64,000 nucleotides of DNA, from positions 62,001 through 126,000 of the forward strand of contig RMBW01000065.1 of assembly GCA_004009845.1 (NCBI GenBank). Direction: 5' to 3'. Source of the DNA: Davidsoniella eucalypti. Its lineage: Eukaryota > Ascomycota > Sordariomycetes > Microascales > Ceratocystidaceae. Positions 21,423-34,038 of the stretch are shown here, one piece after another (position 1 is the first letter of the stretch; the number at the start of each line of letters is the position of its first letter). Under the pieces are notes generated by a model that was not told the origin of the DNA, did no database searches, and worked only from the letters and a program-made list of their open reading frames with translations. The position numbers were made by a program, and so were the translations under genes.

Positions 21423-22459
21423 ATGCCTATGCGCTTCGTCCCAAAGCGCAGTGCGCAGCACCGTATAGCTTGTATCGCTTTATACCGCCTTCTTGCACGC
21501 CAGGCCCAGCAGATCGCCGTGCCGACGGGTCTACATCTACCAGCATCACCTGCTGAATACAACCCTGAGAGCAGATTACCATCATCGCCCTTGGCCGTAC
21601 CAGAAAAGCGAAGGAACTCAATATTGGCGCTGATTAGCAAACAGTTCCGACGAAATCGCCACGACACTAGCCCGCGGCTGATCCACGCTGCGTTGACTTC
21701 TGGATACAAGGTGTGTATTTATGAATACTTTGAAAGACTTGGATTCGTTTAATTTGTATATACTTCAAGTACATGGAAAGACTAACCGTACCACATTTCT
21801 AGTTTGTCGGCTTGCTTGACAAGGCACGACACACTGGCAGTCCAGAACATCAGAAAGTTGTAGACTATCTAGTCATGCACCCCCCCAAGCCACCCAAGGA
21901 ACGCCCGCCTATGCGTCCAACTAAGCCTCTCCTGCGCGTGATTCCGCCAGAAACGCCAAACCACATGCCCAGGTATGTCCCGGCCGAGCGGCCGCTACCC
22001 CAAGCGGCCCTCTCGGGAAAGCGAGGCATCCCACGACTTTGTGCAACCTCCCAAGGCTTCCCATTCTTGCGTCTAGGCCGCCAACAGCCGGCTGTCCTCT
22101 CAGACACCTTGCGCTACCGCATCAAGGAGTTCGAGGAACTAACGCAATACAAGGAACTGGCTGAGGACTATCTAGATTCGGCCATCGAGGAGGATATGTG
22201 GGAGCGCGCCATGGTGCGAGCTATGGGCGAGGAGGGCTTGGATGTTAACTCGGTGCGGCAGCCAGGTGACCGCTCGTCATATGAGGGTACAATATACGAG
22301 GGCCAGAAATGGGTTAATGCCCAGATGGATTGGATCCGACGGGACAATATCAACAGGGCACAAGCTCTCATGAAGTTAATGCTGCAAGAAGAGGCCTTGG
22401 CGAAGCAGGAGGCACTTGCCGAGAATCCAAATATCCCGCCTAAGCTTATCAGCTTTTAG
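21423..22459 (+). CDS. LYR-motif (Complex1_LYR-like) mitochondrial-type protein
   Basis: Two exons, 21423-21710 and 21803-22459, joined by a 92-nt intron with GTGTGT donor, CTAACC branch site and TCTAG acceptor; 314 residues. The ATG at 21423 is the first in frame. The N-terminal part has ALYRLLARQA (about 18-27), the LYR motif, and QFRRNRHDTSPRLIHAAL plus a helix across the splice site (GYKFVGLLDKA), a layout I know from fungal LYR-domain proteins. LYR proteins usually help assemble mitochondrial complexes or Fe-S clusters through the acyl carrier protein. The rest is Pro-rich, then a helical C-terminus with EEDMWERAMVRAMGEEGL and a repeated EALAKQEALAEN. The exact orthologue is not identified. 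Confidence 0.75.
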
Positions 22460-25400
22460 ACTGCACTGAAAGCATACCAATAAGACGGCGAGTGTAAGAT
22501 ATCATGTATAGATAGAAAGCGTTGGCACGCCCATCTTGTCTAGATCGCATAGATGGCATCTGGTAGTGTGTGCCGTTACATAACATAATGAATTACCCAC
22601 ATGAACTATCATCTGCCGAAACAATGCTATAAATCACATTATATACCACATAATCTTGCATGGGGTCTATACATATATTATAATCAAATGCTGTTCTATC
22701 ATTTGTATTTAATAGGTATACTGGTTCTCTATAGAAAAACGTTGTTTTGCTGTCTTGATCTCTTTTCAGCTTCTCAGGTCTCTATGTGCATTCAAGACGA
22801 AAAAGAAAGAAGAAAAATACTGAATTTATTGGAATAGGAAACGAGATGTAGTATATGCGTAAAGATTTTAGTGTTTAGATATCTAACATTGGTCTATTCA
22901 GGTATGAAAACTAGCCCGACATTTTCAGCACGTTGTGTTCATCCATACTTTTATCTGGCCTACCTCTTTCTGTTTTCTCATCTGACAACACATCTACCGA
23001 TGATTTAGTTATTGCTAGGTGGAGAAAAATAAACTCTAGTCTACTGTGCTGGATAACTTGACTTGGACGAGAAATTATTCGTCACCGTTGTTGTCATTGC
23101 TTTTTCCCCTCGTTTTGTTGAGCATCTTAGAGGAACAAGAGGAGCTGAAAAAGACCGTCAAGTAGTGTTAAATAGCCTCTTCTAGAAGTTGAAATTAAAC
23201 TGCAAAGAGCTGATAGTTACCACGCATAATGGATGTATGTATACATACAGTTAGTTATGTCAAGCAGAAACAAATGTCATAGTTGTCAACAAATTAAATT
23301 TGTCGTTCACTTCACTTCATAGACAATGAACATAAATGTGAGCACACAACAAAGACTGGCAGCTGCGCTTAGATTCTACTATATGTAGTAAGGTGTATAT
23401 CAGAGAGCTGTAGATCCACAAGTAGCTCAGATAGTCTAGATATACTATCCAGCTGCCATGGATTCATTCAAGTGACATAGCTTAGTTCTAGTTGTTAACG
23501 TTTACAGGCACTTGTGGGGCTTGATAGTCATCTTCACCGCCTGGTTAGGGTAGCTGACTCGGAGGATGACCGAGTCCTGTTTCTTATAGCTTCCGAAACT
23601 GCACTTTCCAGCATGTATAATCATTGTACTGTATACATGATAGTTAACCATCGTTTTTTTCTTTTCGTTATATAGAGTTCAGCAGCCGATTGGGCGTGCT
23701 ATGGCGTCTCAACTATATCATGAACTATATCTGCGCCAATATTGTCCATCAAAGATACTGCATGATACACTACCTCAATAGTCAATGGTTGTTCACCGAT
23801 ATAATTGTGTTTCATACTTTATATCATGAACCAAAAGATTGCATCAAGGAATAGCGGTTTAGTGCTCGGATGATTATGAATAACTTTAATAGTATCTCGA
23901 AAAATGATGTCATCGGTTGGCCGAGGTTTATCTTCCCAAATCACCAGGATACATGTAGGTGAACTATAACTATGTACATGATATTATAGTTACAAGGGAA
24001 GGAAGACTTGTCTTTCTAGATCGATACAATTAGAAACTTCGAATGTAGATCGTTCTTGATCTCCTTACTTCTTTTTAGATCCCTGTATACCTGTTGCAGC
24101 TGCAGACTAATAGACGGCGGCCTCCAATACTTTGCAATGCTTGAAGGCTCCTAAAGCAAGAATAAAAAAAGAAAACAAGGAGCAGGTGCTTTCTCTAGCG
24201 AGTTAGGCTAGAAACTACATGTAGATAGATGTCTTAAACAATAGAATCCAACCTTTCTACCTTATTAGCTAGCTAGTAATTGTCTGACTAAGAATTATTG
24301 ATACATACACCTTTGCTGACTGATACATCCGCTACAACGAAGAGATCTAGGAGTGTTGAAATTGTACCTCGCCCGCCTTTTTGCCAACTGTGGAAGGTTC
24401 AACGTAGCTTCTAGCCATAAAAATTGGCCTTGTGATTATGCACTTCCCGAGATTTCAGACTTGAGATATGACATAACCCGCTCCTTCAAATGGCCGAATG
24501 TTCTGCCGTGCAACAGGTTACAAAGACATATTTCAACTAGGGACAACGATAGTTTGGATGATACTAACCATAACAACGGGAACGGGCACGGATAACGAGC
24601 TACTACGGTAACACTAGCTTTAAGATATTGTTTGATGCAACATTTTGATCTTTCCAGTTTCTCGATAGCTGCGGGCTAGAATCTAGGTCCCACGGGCTAA
24701 TATCTAGGTCCCAGACGGGCTCAGTCTCTGGTTCTCAACTTGGGTCTCATAATTCTTAGTTAGTTGGGTTTAACAACGAGCATGCATGTGATTGCTCAGT
24801 ATTCATAGTATTGTACAAGACCTTGACCGGGGTTTGGTGCATTATCCCGAGTAAAGCATCGAAGAGGTGGCCGGTCAGATGCTGCCGCTCTCGTGCAGCA
24901 CAAGGCCGATATGTGAGATGAAGCAAGAAGAGACGAGATCAGTCCGAAGTCTGTGCTACAAGTTACAGAGGCAATCCACATACTTGGTCATCTCAACGTA
25001 TCATGGTGTCAAGGTGGTGGCTATTCCATGACCGACTAGTGTATTCTATAAGTGATAACTACAAAATCAAGAAACACATCATCAATCGTTACTAGGTGAA
25101 TCAAAAGGTGGATAGAAAGGCAGGTGTATGACACAAGTCAGTTTGTAGCTGCACAGGAGATCCTCCTGCCTGCTCAGCAGCCAAGTCAATGCATGCATAC
25201 CCACACGCATAGCTGTTAGTCTATTATGAATGCACAAGGTTGTAGCTTTTGGTGACGGGCCCGGGGAATACACGAGCAGAGCGGAGAAGGCAGGGGTGTG
25301 TGCGGATTAGGCCATATGTAGCTGAAAAGACCCCGTCACAGCGAGCTGAAGATATGTGTTGTACTCCATACGTCAAAGAGACTGATTAAGGGCAATGCAT

Positions 25401-26062
25401 GTACTTGAATTAGACCAGCTACTTGCTGTGAATTGGCATTGCTAGTGGTGTTGATAGTAGCGATGTATACAATAGAGGAGGGGTGACCGAGGATAATAGC
25501 CATTGTTCACTTACAAAACTGTTGAGAATCATGTTTCAATGTGTGCTGAATCTGCGTATGTAATGGTGTTGAAAGAAAAATGAAGGAAAATCCACAATTC
25601 TGTCAGAGTTAGGTGTAAGATCATAGGCTGCCAACCGCTAATATGTGCCATCTTTGAGTATGGTGTATGTCAAGCTGGCTATCTAGATACATATATGAAG
25701 CTGATGGCCCCGATTTCAGTGTAAAGCCATGTTTGACTACCTATGCTCTAAGATGCAAAGGAGTTATCATCATAGGCAATAATATCTTTGTCGTTTCAGT
25801 CTAGATCCCAAGCCTAGCATATTACATTTCTGACCATCTATTATTGTCTTCTTACACTTATACTTTTGTTGGCGGCTTTTGCATCTCATACTAACTATTT
25901 ACTTCAAACTTGCCTAGGAAATATACCACCCTGTCAGCTGCATTAAGCCATGACCTGTTGGAATCTACTTAGCAGGTGCCCTCGCTTGATATAAACACTG
26001 ATAAGCAGGAACTACAGCGTGTAATACATACTTAGTGGCCCTGAGATCATATAGGCCGATCG
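22460..26062. other. Gene-poor 3.6 kb
   Basis: AT-rich sequence with scattered short frames and none with a recognisable domain. A 21-bp tandem duplication (24672-24692 and 24693-24713, two mismatches, partial third copy) is the only local structure I noted. The right end should contain the promoter of the bZIP gene. Confidence 0.5.
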
Positions 26063-29000
26063 ATGCACAGGTTCAAAGACAGTGTCTCTACGGCAATACC
26101 AACATTATTACAACGTATGATATACTCTAATACTACAGCTTCTTCCATCACAGTGCCAATGGCATCCCAGCATCACCTCGACGGCAATTCTAGACGCACG
26201 GGCATTGCCACCACAATTAGCAGCAGTAGTCTATTTTCTGCTGATAGCACTACTGCAGGATCAGACGGAGCCCTCGACACATGGCAAGGGAACGACACAG
26301 CATCGCTTCTGATCAGTCAGCAGCAGGCGCACGATAATCCAAGTGCTGCCTTTTATCTAGGCAACCATGTGGCGCTAGATTACAGCCTGCGAGAAAGTAT
26401 CGGCAGAGAATATACGGGCCGCGATAGAAACGACAGGGAATTATCGGTGATGATTGTAAGTAAGCTAAGCAAGTTAGATGGTGTCGGTGTATTTTTCTGT
26501 GTTGTTTAAGATTTTGATGGCTTGTTGTTATAAAATGTCCGGAATTTGGCGGAGCTAAATATCAAATATTCAGTTGAGGCAGCCTAAGCAGGCTCTCTAA
26601 GAAAGCAACAACCTGTGTTTTTTCCGGCTTTTTTTCGTTCTTGAGTTGCAAAGCATAAGGCACCAAAGTTGATGCTCAATCTGGTGTTCTTGCCCGTACT
26701 AAGTTGAGCCTTGGTAACCCTGGGAGTTTGCAAGCCCTGCTGCGCTAGTTTGCCGAGTCTTTTAATCCTTTCCTTCCTCTAGTAAAGGGGAACCCTGGAG
26801 TGCCAAATAGTGTGATATTCATTCGTCTTCGGGTCTCATCTTGACTACCACAGACTCTTTATTAGTAATATCCACTAACTAAAGGAAAACAAAGCAGCCG
26901 TCACTCTTGTCCACAATAGACAATGCCACGTCCAACGCCGGAAATTTAGTGTCTTCGGATCCTCAGGCTCCGCACGGACTTGAGCCGTATGTCCCGCAGT
27001 TACCTACTACGCAACTCCATGTCGTCAATAGCGGCTGTCATCCTAACCATAACAATCATAGCCTTGATGAAAACTCTAGCCCGGCGCTATTTGTCCCCGG
27101 TCAGCTAAAAGCGCCCTTCAAATTAAATCATCAGATTCAGACCCATATCCCTCATAATCACGCATTTATGCACAATAAGGCAATTGCAGAAATTGACATA
27201 GGCCACTCTACATTTGACACCTACTGTTCGCCGAATGCGTACCCGGCTGCTGTTAGTGCCACTACTCCCTTTTTTGCACAGGGTCTTGCTAATAGTCCGA
27301 ATTTGATCGCCGCTATCAACACAACCACAACTTCAACCTCTGAGGTTGCTTCTCACCATCTTTCATCGGCTTCTGTGCCCGTCTCAGATCCAGCTGTTGC
27401 TGCGAATTTATTAGATACTGCCGCTGGCTCCCGTGCAACTGGAACCGGCTTCCGTGGTCGTGATAGTACGCAAGGCGTTTCCATCTACCACCCCGTGATA
27501 GACAATACCAATACACAAGAGGCTTCCCTTCCCGTAGCCTCTGCTTCGACGTCGACTTACGCTCGTGCCCCCGTACTAGTTGGTTCTGGTGTTCCTAGTT
27601 CAGTCGGCACAGAAATAAGCGGTCGCCTCTCAGGAAATCTTCCAAGGCAGCGTCAACATCATCAGTCAGCACCGCCTGGTACTAGCATCAATAGCGTCGA
27701 TAGTGCTGGGGCGAATACTACCACTTCTACGGTTGCAGTCGTAGCACTACCACCACCACCACCATCAGCATTGCATCTACAGCACCCGTACCAACAACAG
27801 CATCTGCAGGCTGTCGTAAGCACCTCGCTTGCTATCTCCGACCTTGATTCTGTCACTGCCCCTGCTATTCCCCGGAATATCAGTCTTGCTCATAGCGTAC
27901 CCAGTACCTATACGTCAACAAGTGACACTGGTAATGGTTACACCTGCCCTGCTACCAACAGTACCATAATTGCCAGTGATAACAACGCTGTCGCACATTT
28001 TATATCTCCAACAGCATCGCTATTTCCTCATAATATCACACTTCCTCCTCCCTCTCCTTCTCCTCCTAGTCGTCGTCGTACTTCACATAATCTTGCCTCG
28101 TCATCTTCATCGCTCTTTACGCCGCTTGTCCAGCAATCGCATCTTCAAAATCCGGACGCCGTAACCTCATCCGTACCACCGACAGTATTTGGAGATGAGC
28201 ATCTACTGCTGTTAAACTCGCACTTACTGCCACAGCAGCAACAGCAACAGCAACAGCTGCTGCAACAACAACGACAACAGCAACAGCCACTTTCGTTCTT
28301 TCAGCCTCCCCCGCCTGCCGCAGCTGACCAGCATCAACCTCCAAACTCAGCTGTTGCCTCTACATCGTTTGGTCATCTTCTCCAGCCTCACATCCACAAT
28401 CCCCAACAGTCACATAATAACCCACCGGACCATCAATTCCGGCCCTTTACGCAAGAAATCCATCAATTCCCCCAGCTGGCTGAGTACACTCCGTACGCCC
28501 AGCAGCCGTATTTTTACCAGCACCTTCTTTTTAGCAATCCTTTCCATCCGCACGACACTACATCGTCGCATCTCTCTGTTCAGCCCGAGTCTGGTGATAG
28601 CTATCGTAGTTCGTATCTGTGGTGGCTGCCCACAATGTCGTCGTCCGCCGAAAACGCCGATGATCTCGCCCGGGAGTCCATCGAAGCGCACAGCTCCGGT
28701 CTACCGTCATCCCGCAAACGTGGTCGAGATGCCTCCAGTGCCACTGAGGCTACTGCCGATGCTGACGATAAAGCAAAACGCCAGCGTGGCCGGCCACGGG
28801 TCGATCGTCCGGCCAACGACGAAACTCCCGCCGATGTAAGTTTTCGCTTCTCTTTTTTTGTTAGCGATATTATTTATCTGTGTTTATATGTCACATGTCA
28901 AGAAAAACATATTTAATTAGGGCTGGATGGGGCCGTGCCGGCTCAGTAATCATCAATTCAACATTCCACCGCATTATATCGTACTGCCCCATCAGTTCGT

Positions 29001-31160
29001 AAGTGGGAGTGCGCACTATGTCTGTGATTACTGATCGATCCGCATGAGTGATTGATTGCCTTTACGAGAAAAGATTTTTTTTTTAAACTATAACTATAAC
29101 TACAGAGCTATAATATTAATTTTGTCATTGTACAGCGTCGCCGCACTCAAATCAGGCTTGCCCAGCGAGCATATCGTACTCGCAAGGAGGAGACCATCTC
29201 TAAGCTTCAAAAGCATGTCGATGATCTCGTCAAGGCAAACTCGGAAATGAACCATGCCTTTATGACCCTCTACGACTCTGCTATCTCTCAGAACACTCCG
29301 CTACCAGCTGAGTTTGCCAGGCGTCTACGTGAGACTACCGAGACGTTTCTCGATATTGCCAAGCAAACAGAGTCTGCGGATACTCATGCCCACGACTTGG
29401 AGGCTGGCGAGAAAGCCGCTTCTCCGCCTCCTGACTATCAAGATGGTCCGTCCCGTAGCTCCGGTAATGTATCCGGCATCCAACAGCGGCCGTCTATCGG
29501 TGGCTCTTCGTCCCTTTCACACGGCTCCGCCAACACCAATGTTACTATTACCACCTTTACAGCACCTTCTCAATCTCCCTCTGTTTCCGCTCCCGCCTCC
29601 GCCTCTGCTAGAACCCAAACATATGAAGTCATCACGAAGCCGTGCCTAACCAACGCGAGTTTTGCCTTTGGTACGTCAGCGCAAGCTTTCCCATTTGATC
29701 CATCACTCTCTTCGACTACGTTATCTATCCCAACCCTCATAACTGGCTCCGCCATAGACCCTTTTGCCTTCCAATCTTTGTCGTCGACCCAGCCGACCTT
29801 GACAAACCCCGTCATGAACGTTCCGTACGAAGTCGTACAGGGTTCCATCTCCATGCCTCATTCCAATGTTTCCAACGACATGCCACCATCCGTCTATCCA
29901 CATCAGTCAGTATCACATGACCATCAAATTCCACCAGAATCCTCATATAACACCACCATGATTGAGTTCAGTGACAGCTCAGTCCTCGGCATGTTTCCCC
30001 AACCCGAATTCACTAATGAATCTAACATCACCAATGCCGATGTTTCTCACTTACCCTTTTCCCCATCACTTGACCCTTCTTTGGAACTGTCTGTGCCGGC
30101 TTCATATAGCCACCTGGAAACGACATTTGGCCGTCGATTGCAGCGTAACTCATACCAAAACGCTCTCAAGCTAATTACCATGAGCAATCCCCCACGCGAC
30201 GCCTATGCTGCTGTATTCGGATTCTGTCTTCTATTTGAAACTCGTGAGAATATTGCGGCGAGACTAACTAATTGCGTCAGGCGATCCACATCGGAATCAC
30301 TTAACCACTGGTCCTTTCCGTTCCATCACTTAGGGGGTATCGGTACTTTCTTCCATTCTGGCATGGCCAAGGATGCCGATTACACCGGAATATCTACCCA
30401 AGGAGGTCCTATCACAGCACAATACGGCGGTGGCAGCATGTCCACGATCGCCGGGCCATCATCAGCCGCTCCTCAGCCACAAATGCAACCGCACATGGCT
30501 ATAGGTAATGAAGGCTTGCACAATCACCTCAAGCCCAATGTTGCCGGCGACGGTGCCTTCGGCCCCTTTGATCCCAAGGTAGAGCATGCTCGTGACCAGC
30601 TCGATGCCCAAAGGCGTATGGGCATCCCCGGATTCGAGGGCACTTTCTTCGATTGTGACGAGGTAGAGTGGTATCTCCGCAAAAAGGGTGTTTACTTCCC
30701 TTCTACATGTACATTTCTTAATGCATCTATCGATCTGGGAGAATTCCCCGTGGATACTGGTGATCACCGAAAAGAAGCAATATTGGATGCCGTGCTTGCA
30801 GGAACCGGTCCGGGTGTCTCTCGTGCACCAGCTACCGCCGACGCCGTCCAAGTACCTCTTCCTGGCCTGGGTGTGGCGTTTGCATCGGCAAATGTTCTAA
30901 ATGCTAGCAACAACCTTTTGGGAGCGCCGCCGGAATCAGAACCGTTGTACCGTAGCGTGACTATTGATGTGGAAAAGCTCGTCAAGGGTATGTATCTATG
31001 CCTGTTCTAAAACACAACTTCATTCACAACTCAAATCTAATTCACTAACCCGCACTATTTAGAAATTGCATGTCGGTCTGTTTGCCTTGGCCGATCGCCT
31101 GGAATCAGACCTCGAGATCTGAACAGATCCTTTTGGCTTTCCATTAAAATCAATGATTAG
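26063..31160 (+). CDS. Large fungal bZIP transcription factor
   Basis: Four exons fit in phase: 26063-26455, 26898-28835, 29136-30987 and 31063-31160, giving about 1426 residues. Introns are 442, 300 and 75 nt, with GTAAGT, GTAAGT and GTATGT donors and CAG/CAG/TAG acceptors. The N-terminal half is disordered (Ser/Thr, polyproline, and a polyGln block near 28239-28290). A basic region follows an AT-hook-like RQRGRPRVDRP. The basic motif RRRTQIRLAQRAYRTRKEET begins exactly at exon 3 (residue 778) and runs into a short leucine zipper. The C-terminus spans the last intron and restores SVCLGRSPGIRPRDL, a motif I know from related fungal bZIP proteins, which supports that splice. Target genes are unknown. 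The extreme N-terminus (start at 26063) is the least certain part. Confidence 0.82.
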
Positions 31161-31373
31161 GACGAATATTTATCACCCATATGAGATATGCCATCTTACT
31201 AGATATATACTGCCATCACTATGAGATGAGTGTCTATATATTGTTCACTATTACGAAGCAGATACTGCATATTATTTATTTTTCCTATTTCTATAGTTTG
31301 TTATATATTATTTCTATGAATTCATGACAACAAAGTTTATATCATCAACCGGACTTATTCTTCTTGAATTCGT
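31161..31373. other. Shared 3' region of bZIP and GH7 genes
   Basis: AT-rich convergent spacer of about 210 bp. No gene is seen. Confidence 0.5.
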
Positions 31374-32755
31374 TTAGAGCCATTCATCTCCAAGCGTTGA
31401 CCCCATTTCTCCATACCGGATATTAGAAAAGCGCACAGAAGGGTTGTTGTTTGCCTCGAGAATGTTGGTTGGTGAGCCACTACCAGAAGTGCAACGGCCT
31501 GCATTCCCAGTGTCGAGCCAAGCCATCCCAGTTGGCGAATCATCCCACCAGATGCTAAAAGCCAGAACCATTCCACGTGACAAAGCATCGCCCATAGCTT
31601 GAAGACCCCCCATATCGAAGAACTTGTCTTGGCCCATATCTGCACAATATTGGGCTGATATCTCGCCCGCGGGTGCTATATCGCTAGTTGAATTGGTGTT
31701 ATTTCCCTTGACTGGGACAGTTTCGATTCCCAGCACGGTATTGTTCTGGATATAAACACGGCGCACCGATATTAATTCGTCGTTGGCATTAGCATAGAAC
31801 TGTGTGGCTACAGTGAATTTCTTAGTTGTGTCGACAGAGACGCCTGGACCGTAGAGAGTGGTATGGCCTTGTTTGTAGGGGTTGTAACCGCATCCTGATT
31901 TATCGCATATGCCTTCACTAGAGCATTCTGAGCCAAGACAACGATATAGTCCGGTCTGATTGCACACATGTGCAGACATGGCAGTAGCATCGATGTTTGC
32001 CTCCCAGATATCAAACTCGCTGCAGCAAGCTCCTTGGTCAAGAATATTTCCCTATGGTAGAAAATAGATACAAAAAAAGTTAGTTATCAAGAAATACGTC
32101 TGATGGTTGTTACAATGCATGTGAATGTTATGTGGAAGCTTACAATTCCATCGATGAAGGAATGTACGGGACATTGAGCATCACAGTACCCCGTGCCATA
32201 CGATGCGCCGCCTGCATTCAACTCGCTCTGAGCGCCGAATCGATCCATCTCTACCATATACAAGGCGCCGTTCATGCCGCACGGTAGCTGACTAACGTCG
32301 ACATCGAACGTGATTTCTTTACCAACCAACTGAAGCATCTGGTACTGGTGGACATCCTCGCTGAGTAAATACACGCGAGGTGATTGGACCTCTCGAGACC
32401 CGTTCGTGCCTGTGAGTTGACTGAGATGTAGTTCTGCGTTATAGGTCTGAACGCCGTGGGTAGCATAGTTGTCTATGCCGCTCATGAGACAGTTCTCAGA
32501 ACAGGCTAGAGTGTCGGGACATATGCTCACAGGAGGAGCCGCATCTGTGGACCCGCAAGATGATGTTGTGTTGGTGATGTGGAGGGGGTGTTGTAGGGAA
32601 TCTAGTACGATAAAAGTACGTTGTGGTTGGCAACCAGACGAAATGGTGCAGCTCCAAGTTGTCAGTTGTGGATGGATCTCATGAGCTGTGGTGTTGAGGC
32701 CTTGAGAGTAGGCTAACGATACTAATACTGAGATTACAAGGGAACGATACATCAT
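31374..32755 (-). CDS. GH7 cellulase, endoglucanase-like (secreted)
   Basis: Two exons, 32755-32144 and 32051-31374, with a 92-nt intron (GTAAGC donor, CATAG acceptor), giving 429 residues. GH7 enzymes hydrolyse beta-1,4-glucan with retention. A signal peptide is at about 1-17. The catalytic ExDxxE motif is intact in CCSEFDIWEAN: Glu216 (nucleophile), Asp218 and Glu221 (acid/base). SPRVYLLSEDVHQYQML, LPCGMNGALYMVEMD, GTGYCDAQCP and MGDALSRGMVLAFSIWWDD are typical. Several loops that roof the tunnel in cellobiohydrolases look short, so an endoglucanase-type open cleft is more likely. The protein ends soon after the catalytic domain with no linker or CBM1. It diverges from the 2EXR gene and is convergent with the bZIP gene. 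Confidence 0.92.
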
Positions 32756-34038
32756 AAAGTTTAATAACCGAATGATTCGATATCAAGATAGGATATGGGA
32801 TGATTTAGAGTAAGATATAGAGTTAATAAATAATGAGGGCTTCGATGGCTTTTATATTCCTCGGTGATTTTTCTTTGCCCAATAGAATAACTATCGAATT
32901 CCTAAGTCAAAGCTTTGTGCCGATCTATCAGCATCGCAACACCCTCCAATCTACTGCAACAACATAAACAACAACAATGATATTACTTTTTGGACACCGC
33001 TGTTTCATGTTTCATACATATGTCCAGTACATCCAGCATCCCAATGCCCTATTTCACTCAATCAATGTTCTCGACCGTGGAAAAGATAAATCAGGCTATG
33101 ATTCCTTCTCTGGAACGTGGTTCGTAAACAAACAAATATGTTCTAGCCAAAAATCAGCAGGTAATTATGTATAAAAAGTCCCTAGAATAAAGCGTACATG
33201 TCTTAGAATTCCAGCCAGAACGCTCCAAAGATTTTAAACTATTTATATTTACATTTGCATTTGTGGGAATCAAGAGTAAGCTACTAATAAAAAGCTATAA
33301 GTACAATGTCTTTGTTTACTTTTTTGTTTTTGCTTCAGTACGCATTGAAAAACTATCTTGTCAAGCACATTTCGCAAACATATTAGATGGGAATTTTCTA
33401 GTAAACATGGTATATCATGTTGAAAATGTGAGTACACTGTATACAATATTAAATGTCAATCAAGCTTAATGGCTATGACAATCTATGTCTGTACACAAGA
33501 ATAACAATCTTCATGTTCTGAAAACTACCGAGATTCCAAAATGTGGGTTAATCAATATGTTCTAGGCAGCGCCACAAACGCCACTTTGTGGCACGCGTCG
33601 TCGCTGCGCGACAGAACTAATGGAAGTAATTAGCAGACTTTTTTTTCCAAACTATACATGACGTCTGTTTAGTTAGTAACGTAATTACACATTTGCCTTC
33701 AATTTAGAAGCCCCCTTGTTTGCAATTAATCTTGCAGGTCCTTTTTCCCTTCTCTTATGTTTATTTTGCAACTACATTGCTTCATACATTTCTGGTAATC
33801 AATATCACAATCATCTTCTCTTTATATTAGAGAACCCCTCCCCATTGATCAGTTCGACATAGTCACGTGATATCCATCATCAGCTAGTCTGCACTTACTA
33901 TCTGCTCCTCACGTCGCATTCACTAACTGGTCAAAATATATTGAATTGTTTCGCTGTTTCAGGCCAAAACCTCGGCACTGTTATTTCCATTTCTCCTGAA
34001 CTCTCTCTTTAAGTTATATCGATACCTCAGTTATCGCA
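32756..34038. other. Intergenic, divergent promoters of GH7 and 2EXR genes
   Basis: No gene is seen in 1.28 kb. A perfect 8-bp inverted repeat, GCCACAAA / TTTGTGGC, around a 6-base loop lies at 33571-33592 and is followed by a CpG-rich patch (to about 33612) that stands out from the AT-rich surroundings. Confidence 0.5.
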
